Both the position numbers and the translations under genes were made by a program. Source: Acanthaster planci (Eukaryota > Echinodermata > Asteroidea > Valvatida > Acanthasteridae). From it: a stretch of DNA of 64,000 nucleotides. Shown here in pieces: positions 50,058-62,000 of this stretch; position 1 is the first letter of the stretch; each line of letters begins with the position of its first letter. Location: the NCBI RefSeq assembly GCF_001949145.1, contig NW_019091385.1, positions 2,167,002 to 2,231,001 on the forward strand, in the 5' to 3' direction. The notes under the pieces are model-generated. The model saw only the letters and a program-made list of their open reading frames with translations. It had not been told where the DNA came from and made no database searches.

Positions 50058-50521
50058 TCATCCACTGTAGATGTGGTACGTTAGACCAATTCTAAACTTG
50101 ATTCCGTTCCCAGTGAATTCCTCTGTTGGTCTTGAAGTTGAAGTATGGAGATGTACATTTAACAAGTAGTACAACCCATCAACAGGAATCAGCAGGCCTG
50201 TAGACGGCAAAACAGGATAACAGGGGAGAAATTTCGTTAATTGACTTAAGCCTGGCGCCAGAACAGAATTACATGCGGGCAGGGAACAGAAGAGTCTCTT
50301 GTGGCAGAGAACCATGCTGTTTCATTCTGGTGCACAAGGTTTGCTAAGTTCGTCACTTCAAGCTGTCGAAGTTTCCCCCTTGCGAACAAGTAACGCTGTT
50401 GATAACAGCAGGGCTGCGATCACGGCGCAACAGATCTTGAAAGGACCACCAATTCCCCGACTGGAAGCCCGTCCAGGTGCGAAACGCATCAGCTCCGGAA
50501 ACCGCTCTAGCAACTTCTCAC

Positions 50522-50755
50522 CTCACCCGCTCATCCCCGGCCATGTCGCCAGCGGTCTGGCAGACGACGAGACGGGAGAGAGTGGCCTGCAACGTGGTGA
50601 TGATCCTGCATGCCCGGTCCAAAATGTCACACAGGGCGGACAGGTAGGCTGGGTTGTGATAGGCGTAGACCATCGGTAGACAGTGCCACTCAAAGACGGG
50701 CGAGAAGTCGTGTGAGAAAGAAACACTGGGCAAAACAATTCTCTCAACGTGGCAC
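50522..50755 (-). CDS. Candidate internal coding exon of an unidentified gene
   Basis: A minus-strand frame with strong codon periodicity: about 50 of 62 third positions are G or C (about 80%), against about 50% on the opposite strand in the same interval. The interval is bounded by a plausible 3' splice site (CTCAG before 50755, weak pyrimidine tract) and an excellent donor (GAG then GTGAGAAG after 50522). This gives a 234-bp exon, phase 1 nt in and 2 nt out. The product begins CHVERIVLPSVSF, continues through FEWHCLPMVYAYHNPAYL, and has a hydrophobic helix-like stretch ALCDILDRACRIITTLQ. It is about 77 residues with five Cys and no motif I recognise. Flanking exons were not securely found. 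An adjacent GTGAGG donor four bases earlier is also possible. Confidence 0.4.
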
Positions 50756-53739
50756 CTGAGACATGCACTAGGAGTACTTCACTTGCATCGTTGCTACCTT
50801 TTCCATGTTATGAAAGATCTGGTTGTTCCACTGATGGTACGACAGTTGACCCTTTCTCCCATGCAATGGCGGTACCAAATTATACCGACGACCCTGCAGA
50901 TGTCACCCGGGTCCTCTACCCACACAGCACACTGGGGACACAAAACCTAGACAAGCCGTGTGAATACATATCATTATACTCTGTACTAAAGATCACACGA
51001 TATTAGAAGCAGATGGGTATTTGGTTGTTATTCCGAAGGGCATTGGCCACTAAAAAGGGGGAGGAGGAGACAGAAATCCACCCCAGGACCACAGAACTAA
51101 TTTCAATATTGGTGACTTATGCTTTCAGGATTTTCCCCAATAATGATCATGCAAGTAAGAAGGGCCAAAATAGGGACCGTCGCGGCCTGCCATGGCCCCG
51201 GGATTTCCGAGTTTCTTTCGGGGATAAAGGTGACGGCGAATGACCCACGGTGGCCTACATTTCCGTTATTGAATTGTGTCACCTGTGGCATTTTGGAACA
51301 CGGGGAAAAAGACATATTTGGACCAAATGCACATCCGTTTCCACCTCGTCGGATCTGCCCCATTGCTGGCACAGCAGCACGGTGTTCTGCATCACTGTGA
51401 TTATGTCAGCATCGGTCCGTGTTCGGTGTGGACTGTGGTTCTAAGGAGCTGAACTATTTGACAGAATTAACCCTAACCCCTTAGGGTGTATATAAAATCA
51501 TATTGAAATTTGAGAAAGCAGGACTGCTGCAAACATAATTATGTACTGTTGCACTGCACGAAATAACACACTTTGGGAAAGGTTGATATATCTCATAATA
51601 ATATAAACGGTGAGTGACCGTGCCTTGTTTCATTTTTATACTCTACAATCGTTACTATCTTCGGATTTCGACAAGATGTGGCCTGTGAATATGCGCCATT
51701 TCTAAGATCTCAGCGGGGCTCTTGGTTCGAGCGGTAAACGAGCGAAGACACAAAAAACAGCTTATCAGGCTTATCGGGGAAGAGAGGGCAGGAAGGTCAC
51801 ATCCGTTGTCAAGATGTTCCCGCCAGAGGTCGCTAACTAAGGTCAACTAGACCATCGGGACTGTTCCGCTCGCTGGCCCTGTGTGCAGCTGGTAGTGGTA
51901 ATCAGCAGCAAATCGGTGTACGTGCTCTGAGAGGGATAACGTCACATATTGAAGGAACTTGCAGGAATGAGCCTCTTGCATGCATGTGCAACCAATACTG
52001 TGGTCTTGGTTTGCCCATTCTGGGATTACCCTTCCGAGAAAAGCGCACGCGCGATTAGGGAACGATTTTGTGGAACAGAGAATAATCCATGTAGAGTACC
52101 GCAGTTGGTTCAAGCCGTCGAAACAGCGTCAAGGTGCGTTATTCGGCGGAGGGTGGGCGTAGTAATCAACATCATTACGACAATCACTGAAAAGACTTCA
52201 TCTTGAAAATAATATGCGTTGCTAGCAAACCCTAAAATGCCGGTCTAAGAATTGTTTTGACCGCATATTTCACGTGGGCCAACTGATGCTGTAACTGAGC
52301 GAATGGTGGGAAAACCTTCCCCCTACAGGTCGGTCACAGAGCGGGGCCAATTCCCCAAACAGGATGACGGACCACAGGATTCTTAACCATGTCGTACAAA
52401 CAATGGGGGTTCTCGCTTGATAAAATCGCCAGACTGTTCACTTGAAAAGAAGCCGAACCGCCAGCTCGCATCATTTCTGCATCCACAGGATTTGACTGGT
52501 ACACGGAACAACAGTGTCTGCCTTCCGTTTTATTCACTCTGCGAGCCCATGCATATCTACATGCTCAGTATCAGCTTATTTGAACATCAGGGTGGGATCA
52601 GTTTCAAGGCTCAGGCTTTCGGTTTAATTGGACCACGTAGTTGAAATTAAGCCTCATCGGAACTAATTTGACTCAAAATCTAACACAGAGTTAAGCTGTA
52701 ACATTTTACGATACGCGACACCTTGATAACAATGTAGAAGGCGAAACAGAAATATTCGACAGCTCCCCCCCCCCGTATTCTCACTTACTCTGCTGGCCTT
52801 AAGTTAAATCCGCAGATGTCATCAAGGGCTGCTCTGGTCCGACCATATGGAGGTAGTCCTTTAAATCCCCTCTCCGAAGCTAAGACCGAGGAATGTCGCA
52901 ACCCGGTACCGAGTCCCACGGGCCGCCGACAGATGGCGGCGATTTCATGCACCTTGTCTTTAGTCTTTCGCTCGCTTTTCTGTTTTTACTTTTTTAAGGT
53001 GACCCAAGCTTCATTTGGTTTCCATTTCCGTTCCAATTTGTCGTATTCTCGTGTGACTTTTTTCCTTTCAAGGGGAGTTCACACTAGGCCGAGTTGAATG
53101 GGGTTATGGTTCATGCAAGGTCAACACGTGGCAATGATCGGTACAAAATAGGACATTAACAATATTTGTGATATTTACTGGCACAGGAGTGTATTGTGGT
53201 ATGAAAAAGAAGATAGCCTAATTAGCCATGTTTGGAAGTTATGAGTTCTTCTCTTCCACATTACCTGGTAATACAGAATAAAACACAACAAAACTTTCCA
53301 TGTAAAACGCACACACACAAATCAAATCTAAAAACATTGTAAAGAATGTAGCACACAACAGAAAACACCAAATCGAGGGTAGCTGAAACAAAACTACACA
53401 CAAAACATGAAAGTAAATGAAACAAACAGAATCAACATCAGCCTTCAAAAAATTATCAAAATGACCAAAGCAGGTGCCTCACTGTTGCTTTCACTGACTC
53501 CATATGGACACAAATTTTACTTGGTTTACAATGCACCAGCCCCATGTTCGGCTCCATTTGATTTCAGTTACTGCAGCTGCTAAATAAAGTGTTACAATGA
53601 TTTTACAACTTTGAGCCAAAAATCCGTTGGGCAAGTTCACGTCATTTCATAGTTCTAGTAATTTTAACCGAACACTTAAAATAGAGAAAGGCAGATGACT
53701 ACTGAATGCACGTAGCTCACTTTGTCTTGGCCATGTCAC
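50756..53739. other. Gene-less stretch, possibly intronic to the 50.6-kb exon
   Basis: A minus-strand frame at 51103-51372 follows a reasonable acceptor (CCACAG, near 51287-51292) but has only moderate third-position bias and no recognisable product, so it is not called. A short telomere-like inverted patch sits at 51468-51488 and a 10-C run at 52765-52774. Confidence 0.35.
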
Positions 53740-53796
53740 GTTTACTTATTGTAAAGAATGACAGCATTGAAATAAATGATTCATTCATTCATTCAA
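53740..53796 (+). mobile_element. Possible LINE 3' end with (TTCA)n tail
   Basis: The sequence TTATTGTAAAGAATGACAG is followed by AATAAATGA and then four TTCA units (53779-53795). A polyadenylation-like word followed by a short microsatellite tail is typical of CR1/L2-type LINE 3' ends, which are usually 5'-truncated. No reverse-transcriptase or endonuclease coding sequence is visible upstream. Confidence 0.3.
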
Positions 53797-55009
53797 ATCT
53801 ACAGTGCCGATCATACAGGCTCATTCACCCAGTTATTTGTGCGGCCAGTCCAATATAAAATATATGAGGAATAAAAGAACAATGTCCCTGCAAGATTGTT
53901 TCTTCGGCTAGTTACAGTCCCTTGACAAGTCACTAATCACTTCAGGCGTAAGAGCGTTCAGAAACGAAGTCAATAATAAGTTCAGTAGAGGGAAAGTATA
54001 GAGGGAAAAAGTACCTATGCTGGCTCACAACTAATAATGTAGTTGCATTGAACGTTTTTATTTAATTTTTTTTTTGGGGGGGTGTAGAACTTGGCAAGTT
54101 GCCGGAGAAGCCACTTTGGGCATGTCTAGCTTCTCCAAATGGCCTTTAGAGCAGAAGGTATTGCACAGACTGGTTCCCTGCACACAGCATTTTTTTCATA
54201 TCACTATTTTTATCAACCAATCTCTTGACGTTAGCGCCGAGTGCTCACCAGGCATTTATATCGAATGAAGTGCCTTGTTTACCTATGTGCTCTGGTTCAT
54301 GTGAATATGTCACGACAGGCACGAGAGAGACCAGATTTGACGTCAGTAATTCGGGCCGATTGCTTCTTGAGAAGCCGGCTAAACATGCTCCGACTGGATG
54401 CGCGCCCCCGATTGGTTATCGCCCCTACCACGTCACATGCGTACCCACAATCCTAGCTTTAACGTCATCCGTGGGTGTAATCTGGGGATAGGGGACAAGT
54501 CGTGGAGACGTTCATGCCGTAGATAGCACGACGATAATATCGTCGCTGCTTGTAGCAACCTCGGCCGATCGAAAACGAAAACAGGTAAACAGCCCCACAA
54601 AAATGTCAAAATGTCAACTGAAGTGATCATGTTGCTCTGTTTACATCAGACAGCGGTTTCGATCCTTCGGGGGGGACAGAGAATCGAGACTTAGTAAACT
54701 GGTTTTGAGACATTTGTGTGTTTGTTCCAAAATTTGCTTTATTAATATTAAGACAACAGTTTCCGTTTCTATTTCGAACTTCTTTTTAACAAAAACTGCT
54801 GTGCGTTCGGTTTCGTTCAGAATCACTGGTTGCTCAGAATTAATACTGGGGTTTGCTCATTTATGGATGTGCTTCGGTTGCATATCCATCAGTTATTTTC
54901 AGACTGTAAAATATAAGATGGTGAAACTACATCACAGTCATCTATATGGAGGTTTGAAATCAGCAAAATCACCAAATCTGCAGGAAAAATTACAAAATAA
55001 TGTTCTTGT

Positions 55010-55085
55010 GAACACAATATATTATAAAATATATTAAATATTTAAATATTTTTTTTAATATTTATTTTTTTTAAATAATCAAAAT
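55010..55085. repeat. AT-rich low-complexity block
   Basis: Almost pure A/T, built from AATATT, TTTAAA and T8 words, with overlapping short palindromes. Confidence 0.8.
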
Positions 55086-55579
55086 TCTTGTGAGGACATT
55101 AGGACAGTTCGAATTGTCATTACGTTACCCACTGACCCCAAGCATCCTGTAATACACTTATTACTTTCCGGTCGGACTAAGAAACATAAACAAACAGCCT
55201 CATGAGTCCTGACTAACCGGGAAAAAAGTCAAAGAGCCAAAATCTGAAATGAGCACGGAGAGGCCGGGGGAAAAACCACAGCAACCTGCACGTCCTGTCT
55301 TGATCTTCTTACAATATCAACGCGGTAAAGAAAAAAAATTAATCATAACAAACACGACTCTTCCCCCTTTTCGACGGACAGGCAAACGACACGGCTCTTC
55401 CAATCAGCTGTCACGAGGTTCCTCAGGCCGGGTTCTCACGACCAAAGGCTCCGGGTCCGGATTGGATCGAGTGACAGGCCCGGAGTGGGATACAGGGAGT
55501 TGACAACCGGACTGCACTTCGTGCCCGACCACCCACCGATTTCACGAAGACAGGAGGGATCCGGAAAAACAGAAAGGGT

Positions 55580-55599
55580 TCTCTCTCTCTCTCTCTCTC
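55580..55599. repeat. (CT)n microsatellite
   Basis: Ten uninterrupted TC/CT dinucleotide units on the plus strand. Confidence 0.9.
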
Positions 55600-56069
55600 G
55601 TTCGAAACAACAGGATAATAATGGGTGCTGCGAATAGTCAGGAAATTACCACTTTTAGTAATCTGATGACTGACGGACGGTTAACCTCGCAGTTTCTGAC
55701 CAGTGTTTGGTCTTAAGTAGTGTGCATACTGTACCAAGGAGAAAGTTAAGAACAATTGGAAAGAAAGAAAACGACGGTTACCAAAACAAAACCTGAATAT
55801 CTGAGACAGGTTTGATCAAAAACGTATTTTTAAAACTAAAAGACCTCCAAACATTCAAGGGGATGTTTGCAGGGGACACATTCAGTTGTTACAAGTCTGG
55901 AACAACGTACAATTATTGATCAATATAATATCCAAACCAAAATTTTTAAACAAGCAACATTCATCTAAATTAATTTCCAAACACAGTCTTAAATAAGGTG
56001 AATACACCCCAAACCGTCCGAGTGCATTCATTTTGGAGGACCAACAAGGGCCGAAAGGACGTATGCAAT

Positions 56070-56083
56070 GCGCCCTCTGGCGG
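56070..56083 (-). promoter_or_regulatory. Best CTCF-like motif in the window
   Basis: The minus strand reads CCGCCAGAGGGCGC, which fits the animal CTCF core (CCRCCAGRGGGCGC) at every position. CTCF zinc fingers and this core are conserved across Bilateria, so a site is plausible if the organism has CTCF. Motif match only. Confidence 0.4.
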
Positions 56084-57754
56084 TGCAAATGATTTATCTT
56101 CGACACAACTAAAGTGTCAAGAGCTGACGGCTGGAGCCCACAGAACAACTCTTGCTCACACAAAATACAGCATACAATGGCAATCGAGAGTTCAAAAACA
56201 GTATCCTGTCATTCGCAGTCGGCTTTTGTGCTACAATTTACTTTAGTGATCCCCAAAGCTCTGAAATACACACCACTCAAGTCGGATGTGATATAACATT
56301 ATACCTAAGTAATCATAATACTTCCTGGATCGAACAGCAGGTCACCGCCATGGTGTTCAAGAACTTGTTTAAGTCCCCTTGTCCTCTCCATGAAATTGAA
56401 TTGCTGTGCGGAAAAGCCAAATGGCCTGTATGCAATCATGTAACACTACGGTCAGAGGAAACTCATACTCGCATATCCGTACTAACACTGAGCTCTGCCT
56501 CAAGCTATAGTACTCATCAAAATGTACTGGCTACTACAGTTATCAGCTGCAATTTCTTTATTACAATAGTGCCAGATGTATCGATTTCAAACTATCATTT
56601 CAATTTTGATGTCTTCGACAGGTTCGAACCAGAGGCTAGGGCATTATATCAGGAAGAGTTCATCTGGACAGGCTAAATTCAATTTAAAACTGCCAGTTTA
56701 TGGTTTTTGCCACTACTTTCTCACAAAGCACCTGAGCGAGTCTACGAGCACCACGCAGCGAAGATGAGAAACCTAATCGCTCGCCGCGTTCTCTCGGCTT
56801 CGGATTGCAGTAATCATATCGTTCTTGTATCTGGCAACTTTTTAAACCTTTTTATATGACACCGGTCCTGAACTTGGTAGGTTGCGGTTGGATACAATCT
56901 CTTCGGGTCTTGAAACATGAGCCGTGACCCGGAGCTAGAGCACGATATGCATAGACTGCTAGTACAAGGGGGGATGGGTGATGAGATTCCACATACCGGA
57001 TATGACCGATTACAAGAATGACTTTGATAGCTTTCACCTGCATTCCCAATCGTCGAATGGCAATTGTTCGCAAAGAGTTCGTGGCCAAACTGCGGAGTTC
57101 ACAGCAGAATCCATATCCACTCCACGCATTTTCTCAGACATTAACTTAAGGCATTTTAAGTTTATCAGTCTTACCATTGGTTAGTTTATGGTTTTTGTTA
57201 CATAGCCCACGTTTTGCTATATAATAAAACACGATGTCTCGTCGTACTAAACGTGTATGTGCCAATGCAGAATGCGAGAGAATGTTCTAAATTTGTCTGT
57301 TGACTGTGAATATGGAAACTGTGCTCTTGGACAGCAGGCTACATGGGTATAAACTATAAGCGATGATGATCTTCATGCAACTACATTGCAAGTTAGCATG
57401 TTGTACCGTTAGCCCAGGTTGGGCGTTCTCTTCATTTACACTACGACTGACCATGGACTCACGTCCGGGGTACAAAAGTCCCACTACAATGCGGTTTTTT
57501 TTTTCAACGGTGTTTTCTCACATTTTTACATGGCGAACACAGCTTCGTTTGCAAATAGTCTTATATCCCGAATTCCAAAAATGCTGTGTTGAAATTACTA
57601 AATACACCCGCAGACAATATATTTTGCAGGAAATTTTGCGAAACTCCACGCTTTCCGTCGCGATTCGTGAACGAACCCACGTCCGTCTACAGTACGCATT
57701 TGCGCATGCACCAAAAACGGCCTCCAAGCTCAGCAAACATTGTCAGTTATGTTC

Positions 57755-57846
57755 TCTAGAGCTAGGTCTACGCTCCACTGGAAATGCGTGGAGACACGCC
57801 GACAACAGACCTAGCCGTAGCTTTCGAAGCCCGTTTCGGACACGGC
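57755..57846 (+). repeat. Inverted dispersed repeat, copy 1 (palindromic, MITE-like)
   Basis: Matches the reverse complement of 58991-59086 over its whole length, from TCTAGAGCTA to TTTCGGACACGGC, at roughly 80% identity by eye. The shared block AAATGCGTGGAGAC is perfect. The unit is internally palindromic: TAGAGCTAC..TAGGTC near one end is mirrored by GACCTA..CGTAGCT about 40 bp later. The homology stops sharply on both sides. A 207-codon plus frame (57363-57986) runs through it but is not believed to be a gene. Confidence 0.75.
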
Positions 57847-58990
57847 CTTGTCTGCGCAAAATGCATTGTAACAGACCGCCCCCTACGCCAGCGCGGAAGA
57901 GCGAAGTCCAACCTGGGCTAGATGTACCATATGCTACGCATGCATACTGCAGCATCACTCTCGATCCCCCAAAAGCCAGGATCTAAAGTGGGGAAAGACT
58001 CCGTCCTTTGGCTATGTGTTTTTTAAAACAGCGTTCCAGGGTTAGAACGTTTTCTACATGAATTTAGAGGAATATTAGCCCCTAGAAATGATTCCATCGA
58101 ATTTTGCGAATCCCCTTAGCTTTTGCTGTTTTTCAAATAAACGACTAAGCAGAAGGAAATCAAGCCAACTGTCTGAAGATTGCTGTGTTGTAAGGTTGCC
58201 GTCTCGTGAAATGGTGACCTCGTGAACGAGGCCCATTGCGAAATTCCACCTCCCACCGTACCCGAAGAACCACTAGGAACCAAACCCCACCCATGCATTT
58301 TAGCAGAGTCGCCTCAAAAGCAATTATTTCGATCAAACGGTGATCTCGTCGGAAGTAAGGGCTCGGAATCACCAGACATGTCGTTGCCAATGAAAGAGGC
58401 ACGCTAGCGCTGCCTGACAGGCTGGGCAACTGGCGTCAATTTTATACGAGCTTCTTTCCTGCATGTCTGCTCGTATATTACAACGCGCATGCATCGTTTA
58501 ATTATGCAGATGAGGAAACCCTCTCTGAGCGGCCATCAACGTATGCCATGCATTGAGTGATGCGGATGCATCAATGTCCATGATCCACAGCGGCCGCAAA
58601 CAGAAAATAAATCATTCATATATCCAGATGTTTCCGGATCATTCTGTTTTTCCTTTTTTCTTTTTTTTAATCAATTTGGGGAATCGCTAATGAGCAGGGC
58701 TAGAAGCAATACACTTTTAATCTATAAACAGCGGATAAAACCGCATAACGTTCATCTACCGATACGTCTGTTGTCCCGTGCTTTGTCTCAATAAATTTTA
58801 TACTGCAGTAATTACTTTGTCATTTGTAGCACCTGAACTGTGGATTTTAGTTTTAACCTGAAAAGTATAAGACTTGAGAAATGGGTGGTGGATACGGTAT
58901 GAGCAATGTTCATTTTATCTGAAGGAAATCACACGTAACTTGCGTCCCCTGAATACAAGCGCAAGTGCCACCGGACATATTCGGGCTACA
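57847..58990. other. Spacer between the inverted repeat copies
   Basis: 1.1 kb with no gene, RNA or repeat recognised. A poly-pyrimidine run lies near 58640-58670. Confidence 0.5.
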
Positions 58991-59086
58991 GCCGTGTCCG
59001 AAACTGGCTTAGAGCTACGGATAGGTCTATTGTCTACGCGTCTCCACGCATTTCTAACGGAGTGAAGACCTAGACGTAGCTCTAGA
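58991..59086 (-). repeat. Inverted dispersed repeat, copy 2 (palindromic, MITE-like)
   Basis: Reverse-complement partner of 57755-57846. Its TCTAGA end is at 59081-59086 and its CGGACACGGC end at 58991-59000. Beyond both ends the two loci are unrelated, which argues for independent insertions of one family rather than a segmental inversion. Confidence 0.75.
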
Positions 59087-62000
59087 CAAGAGATTCGGAT
59101 GCAGGCTACGTTTTACATACAAAAATCCTTATCTCTGACCATGCAGTTAAATTACATTAAGCAAATCTCTTTAAAATCATGAGGCTGGCGAGGACGTCGA
59201 CAAAACTGGACAGTGACATTGGCAAGAAAATCCCTGTTGGCGATGGCCACCACTTTACATGCCAGCAAAGTTAGTACTCCAATAGCACACGTTTTTTGAT
59301 TAACACTACGGCCCCAAACCCTCAAATACTAGTAAAGGTGAACAAAACATGAGCCGAAAGCCGCACAAGTCTGTGTGTACACTTGAACAAGAAAGTCATC
59401 CGGTGAAATGTGGAGGCGCGAACACAGCGCTTGACAACTAACATAAGATATGGGAGCAAACAAGAGAGGGCGCTGAGCCTAAAACTATTTCAGTATTTCA
59501 TGTACATGTAATTTTCTGTGGTGGTCTTCAGACACTTTTGTACAGGGGCACGGCTGGATTACAAGGGATTATGATGTGGTGTCCCTATAGAGAAAAGCAA
59601 TGGTAAACAATGTTAATTGAAGAATGTTAAATAGGGCGCTTGTGGTGACTGATCGCTGTGTAAGTGGTGCCCACTCGCACGGTGGTCCATCGCTCTCAGT
59701 GTAAAATTGTTTAGACGAACAGCAATAAAATAAGCGAACTTTGGACAGGCCGGCCCCTGACCACGAAAGACCCATAACTGGCGTAAACACAGCCTGGTGT
59801 CCGAAATTACAGATTAAATAACCTGTTATGTCACAGAGCATTCAAGCTTAGATTTGATTTTCGATGCATCCTTTCGATGCAGAAATTCGAAATAAATTTA
59901 GGGCTAGTAAAAGCGCCCTAACAACTACAAAATCTTGTCTGGCGGTATAAGACCTGAAATAACTGAATTACAAATACCTGACCAGACATTTGAACTAACG
60001 TTCTCACTATAGGTTAAAAAACTTGAATGCATTTGCATTCACACTTACGTTTAAAAAGCTGATATTAAAAATGCTACGTCTAGTTAATTTGTTGTAAGCG
60101 TTTACAGGTGTACCTTTTATTGCTAAGAAATACTTAAGCTACACAATGATAACGAAGAATCATACCAAATGAGAAACAAGTTGAAGTTATAAACTCCATT
60201 GGATATTTCTAATCTTTTCATCATATTTCTGAAATTTACAAATTTTGCCGAAAGTCGTAACCGCAAAGACAACTGTCGCACTGGATGTACTCAACATTAA
60301 CAACCAACCTCCCAAAACAAGTTTCACCCCTACACCCCTCCCCCACCATAGGATCTTGACTGTACCAATTCGTTTTGATTCACTGCCACTAGCAAGGAGG
60401 AATGTGACTGTCTCGTGCCGTTGCTAAGGGACAAAGTGCCCCAGGGACAAAGTTGCATGGCGCGCATTCACTGGACAACGGTGACTGTGGGATCGAAGGG
60501 CACGGGACCATCGTGCTTTCGACACAATGCATTAAAAAAGGGTATATAATTGTTTTGTTTTGGTGAAAAAGCTCAAAACAAAGTTGGTAAAATTTAATGA
60601 AACTATCATCAAGTGAAATCTATGATGGGACATCAACTATGTACTTTCTCATTCTGGTCCGTCATAGAGATAATTTCTTCCTCGGTTTCGAATTCGACGA
60701 CGAAGGGCCTCAAATTTTTCCACATTAAAAGTACGGACACAAAGTAACAAGAAGCTCACCAGCAGTCGACTGACCACTTCAGTGTTGCTTTGCCACATCG
60801 AACTTGACAGGGAAAAAATGAATATTCGTGTCAACGTCTAACATCACTTTACACTTTTCAGTCTTGGCAGAATGAGATAATAAAAAAAGACACCCGACAG
60901 TTTCTTCACAATTTGCATGCACTGGCCGTCACACATTTCCAGCCATGACTATACTAATGTTGCACCCATCTATCTCCCGAGGGACTGGTTTGCCGTCTGT
61001 ACACGTGGCGGTCACCCCTGTAGCCGGGCGGCCACAAATTGACAAGAGGCACACGAATATCTCTCATCAAACAGGGAACGTTAAGTCATCTACTGTATCT
61101 TTCTTCCTCCCATTAGTTTTTCGCATCACGTAAGGAACAACCAGCCTCGCCATCCACTTTTGCCGTTAGCAATTTTGTCTGAGTTAAATTCAGTATGCTT
61201 ATTAACGCTTGAGTTCATTTCCAAACCATAGCTGAACCACGATTATAATACAAGCTTCCGTAATCCGAACACGTTTTGCAGAAGTTAGGAACCGAACAGT
61301 AAATTCCCTGTTTCCCCTCTTTGGGTAAAAAAACAATTAAAGGAGGCCAAGGCAATAAAGTAAAATGCGTATCAGCCGTTAAATTGAGGATCTACGAACA
61401 CAGAAATAATTCCATTGATTATATTTATCACACTGTTTAAGTGTCTCCAATCGAAAGGGCATTTGCGTGTCTTTGAGCATGTTGACATTCGATTTATTAA
61501 TTGAATGGGTCCATAAACAACTACAGTACAGTTACGGCTTATAGTTACTTACGTGCTTCCCGCCTTCATAGATAGATTGCATTACCACCATGTAAAATTA
61601 CAATCGGGTTTTCCGCTGTGATTTTTACAGTACGTTTGGAAAATGTTTTCCCCGACTGACCACTTAAAAAGTCAAGCTATCTGGGTCATCTGTATCCGGA
61701 GGGGCTGAGGATAAAAGAGGAGCCGGCAGGTTTGACGTAAGGGAAGCATGTTGCCCACATTTGCAATGAATGGCTGAATGCAAATTCAGACAGAAACCCT
61801 GCTCACCCGACCTCCACGGTCAAGAGATCCGTAAAGACCCGCTGGTCCCTTCACTCCGCACGATGCACTCTACAAACTCCTATCTCTTGATACGGCCCAT
61901 GTTTTTGTAATGCCAGACCACATTCGGATGGGGAGAATTCACTGCATGTGCATTTTACGAGCCCACGCGAAAGATAATCCGTGGTTCAGCGAGTGGATTG

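Larger units (their letters stand above)
53797..57754. other. Gene-less stretch
   Basis: No gene supported. A 174-codon plus frame at 56152-56676 has random composition. Contains an AT-rich low-complexity block, a (CT)n tract and a CTCF-like motif, listed separately. Confidence 0.45.

Noticed and set aside
51103-51372. Possible second exon upstream of the 50.6-kb exon
   Set aside because: Acceptor is reasonable but codon bias is only moderate, both strands are open, and no product is recognised.
56152-56676. 174-codon plus frame
   Set aside because: No motif, no bias, several overlapping alternative frames.
57363-57986. 207-codon plus frame
   Set aside because: Runs through a dispersed palindromic repeat and shows random composition elsewhere.
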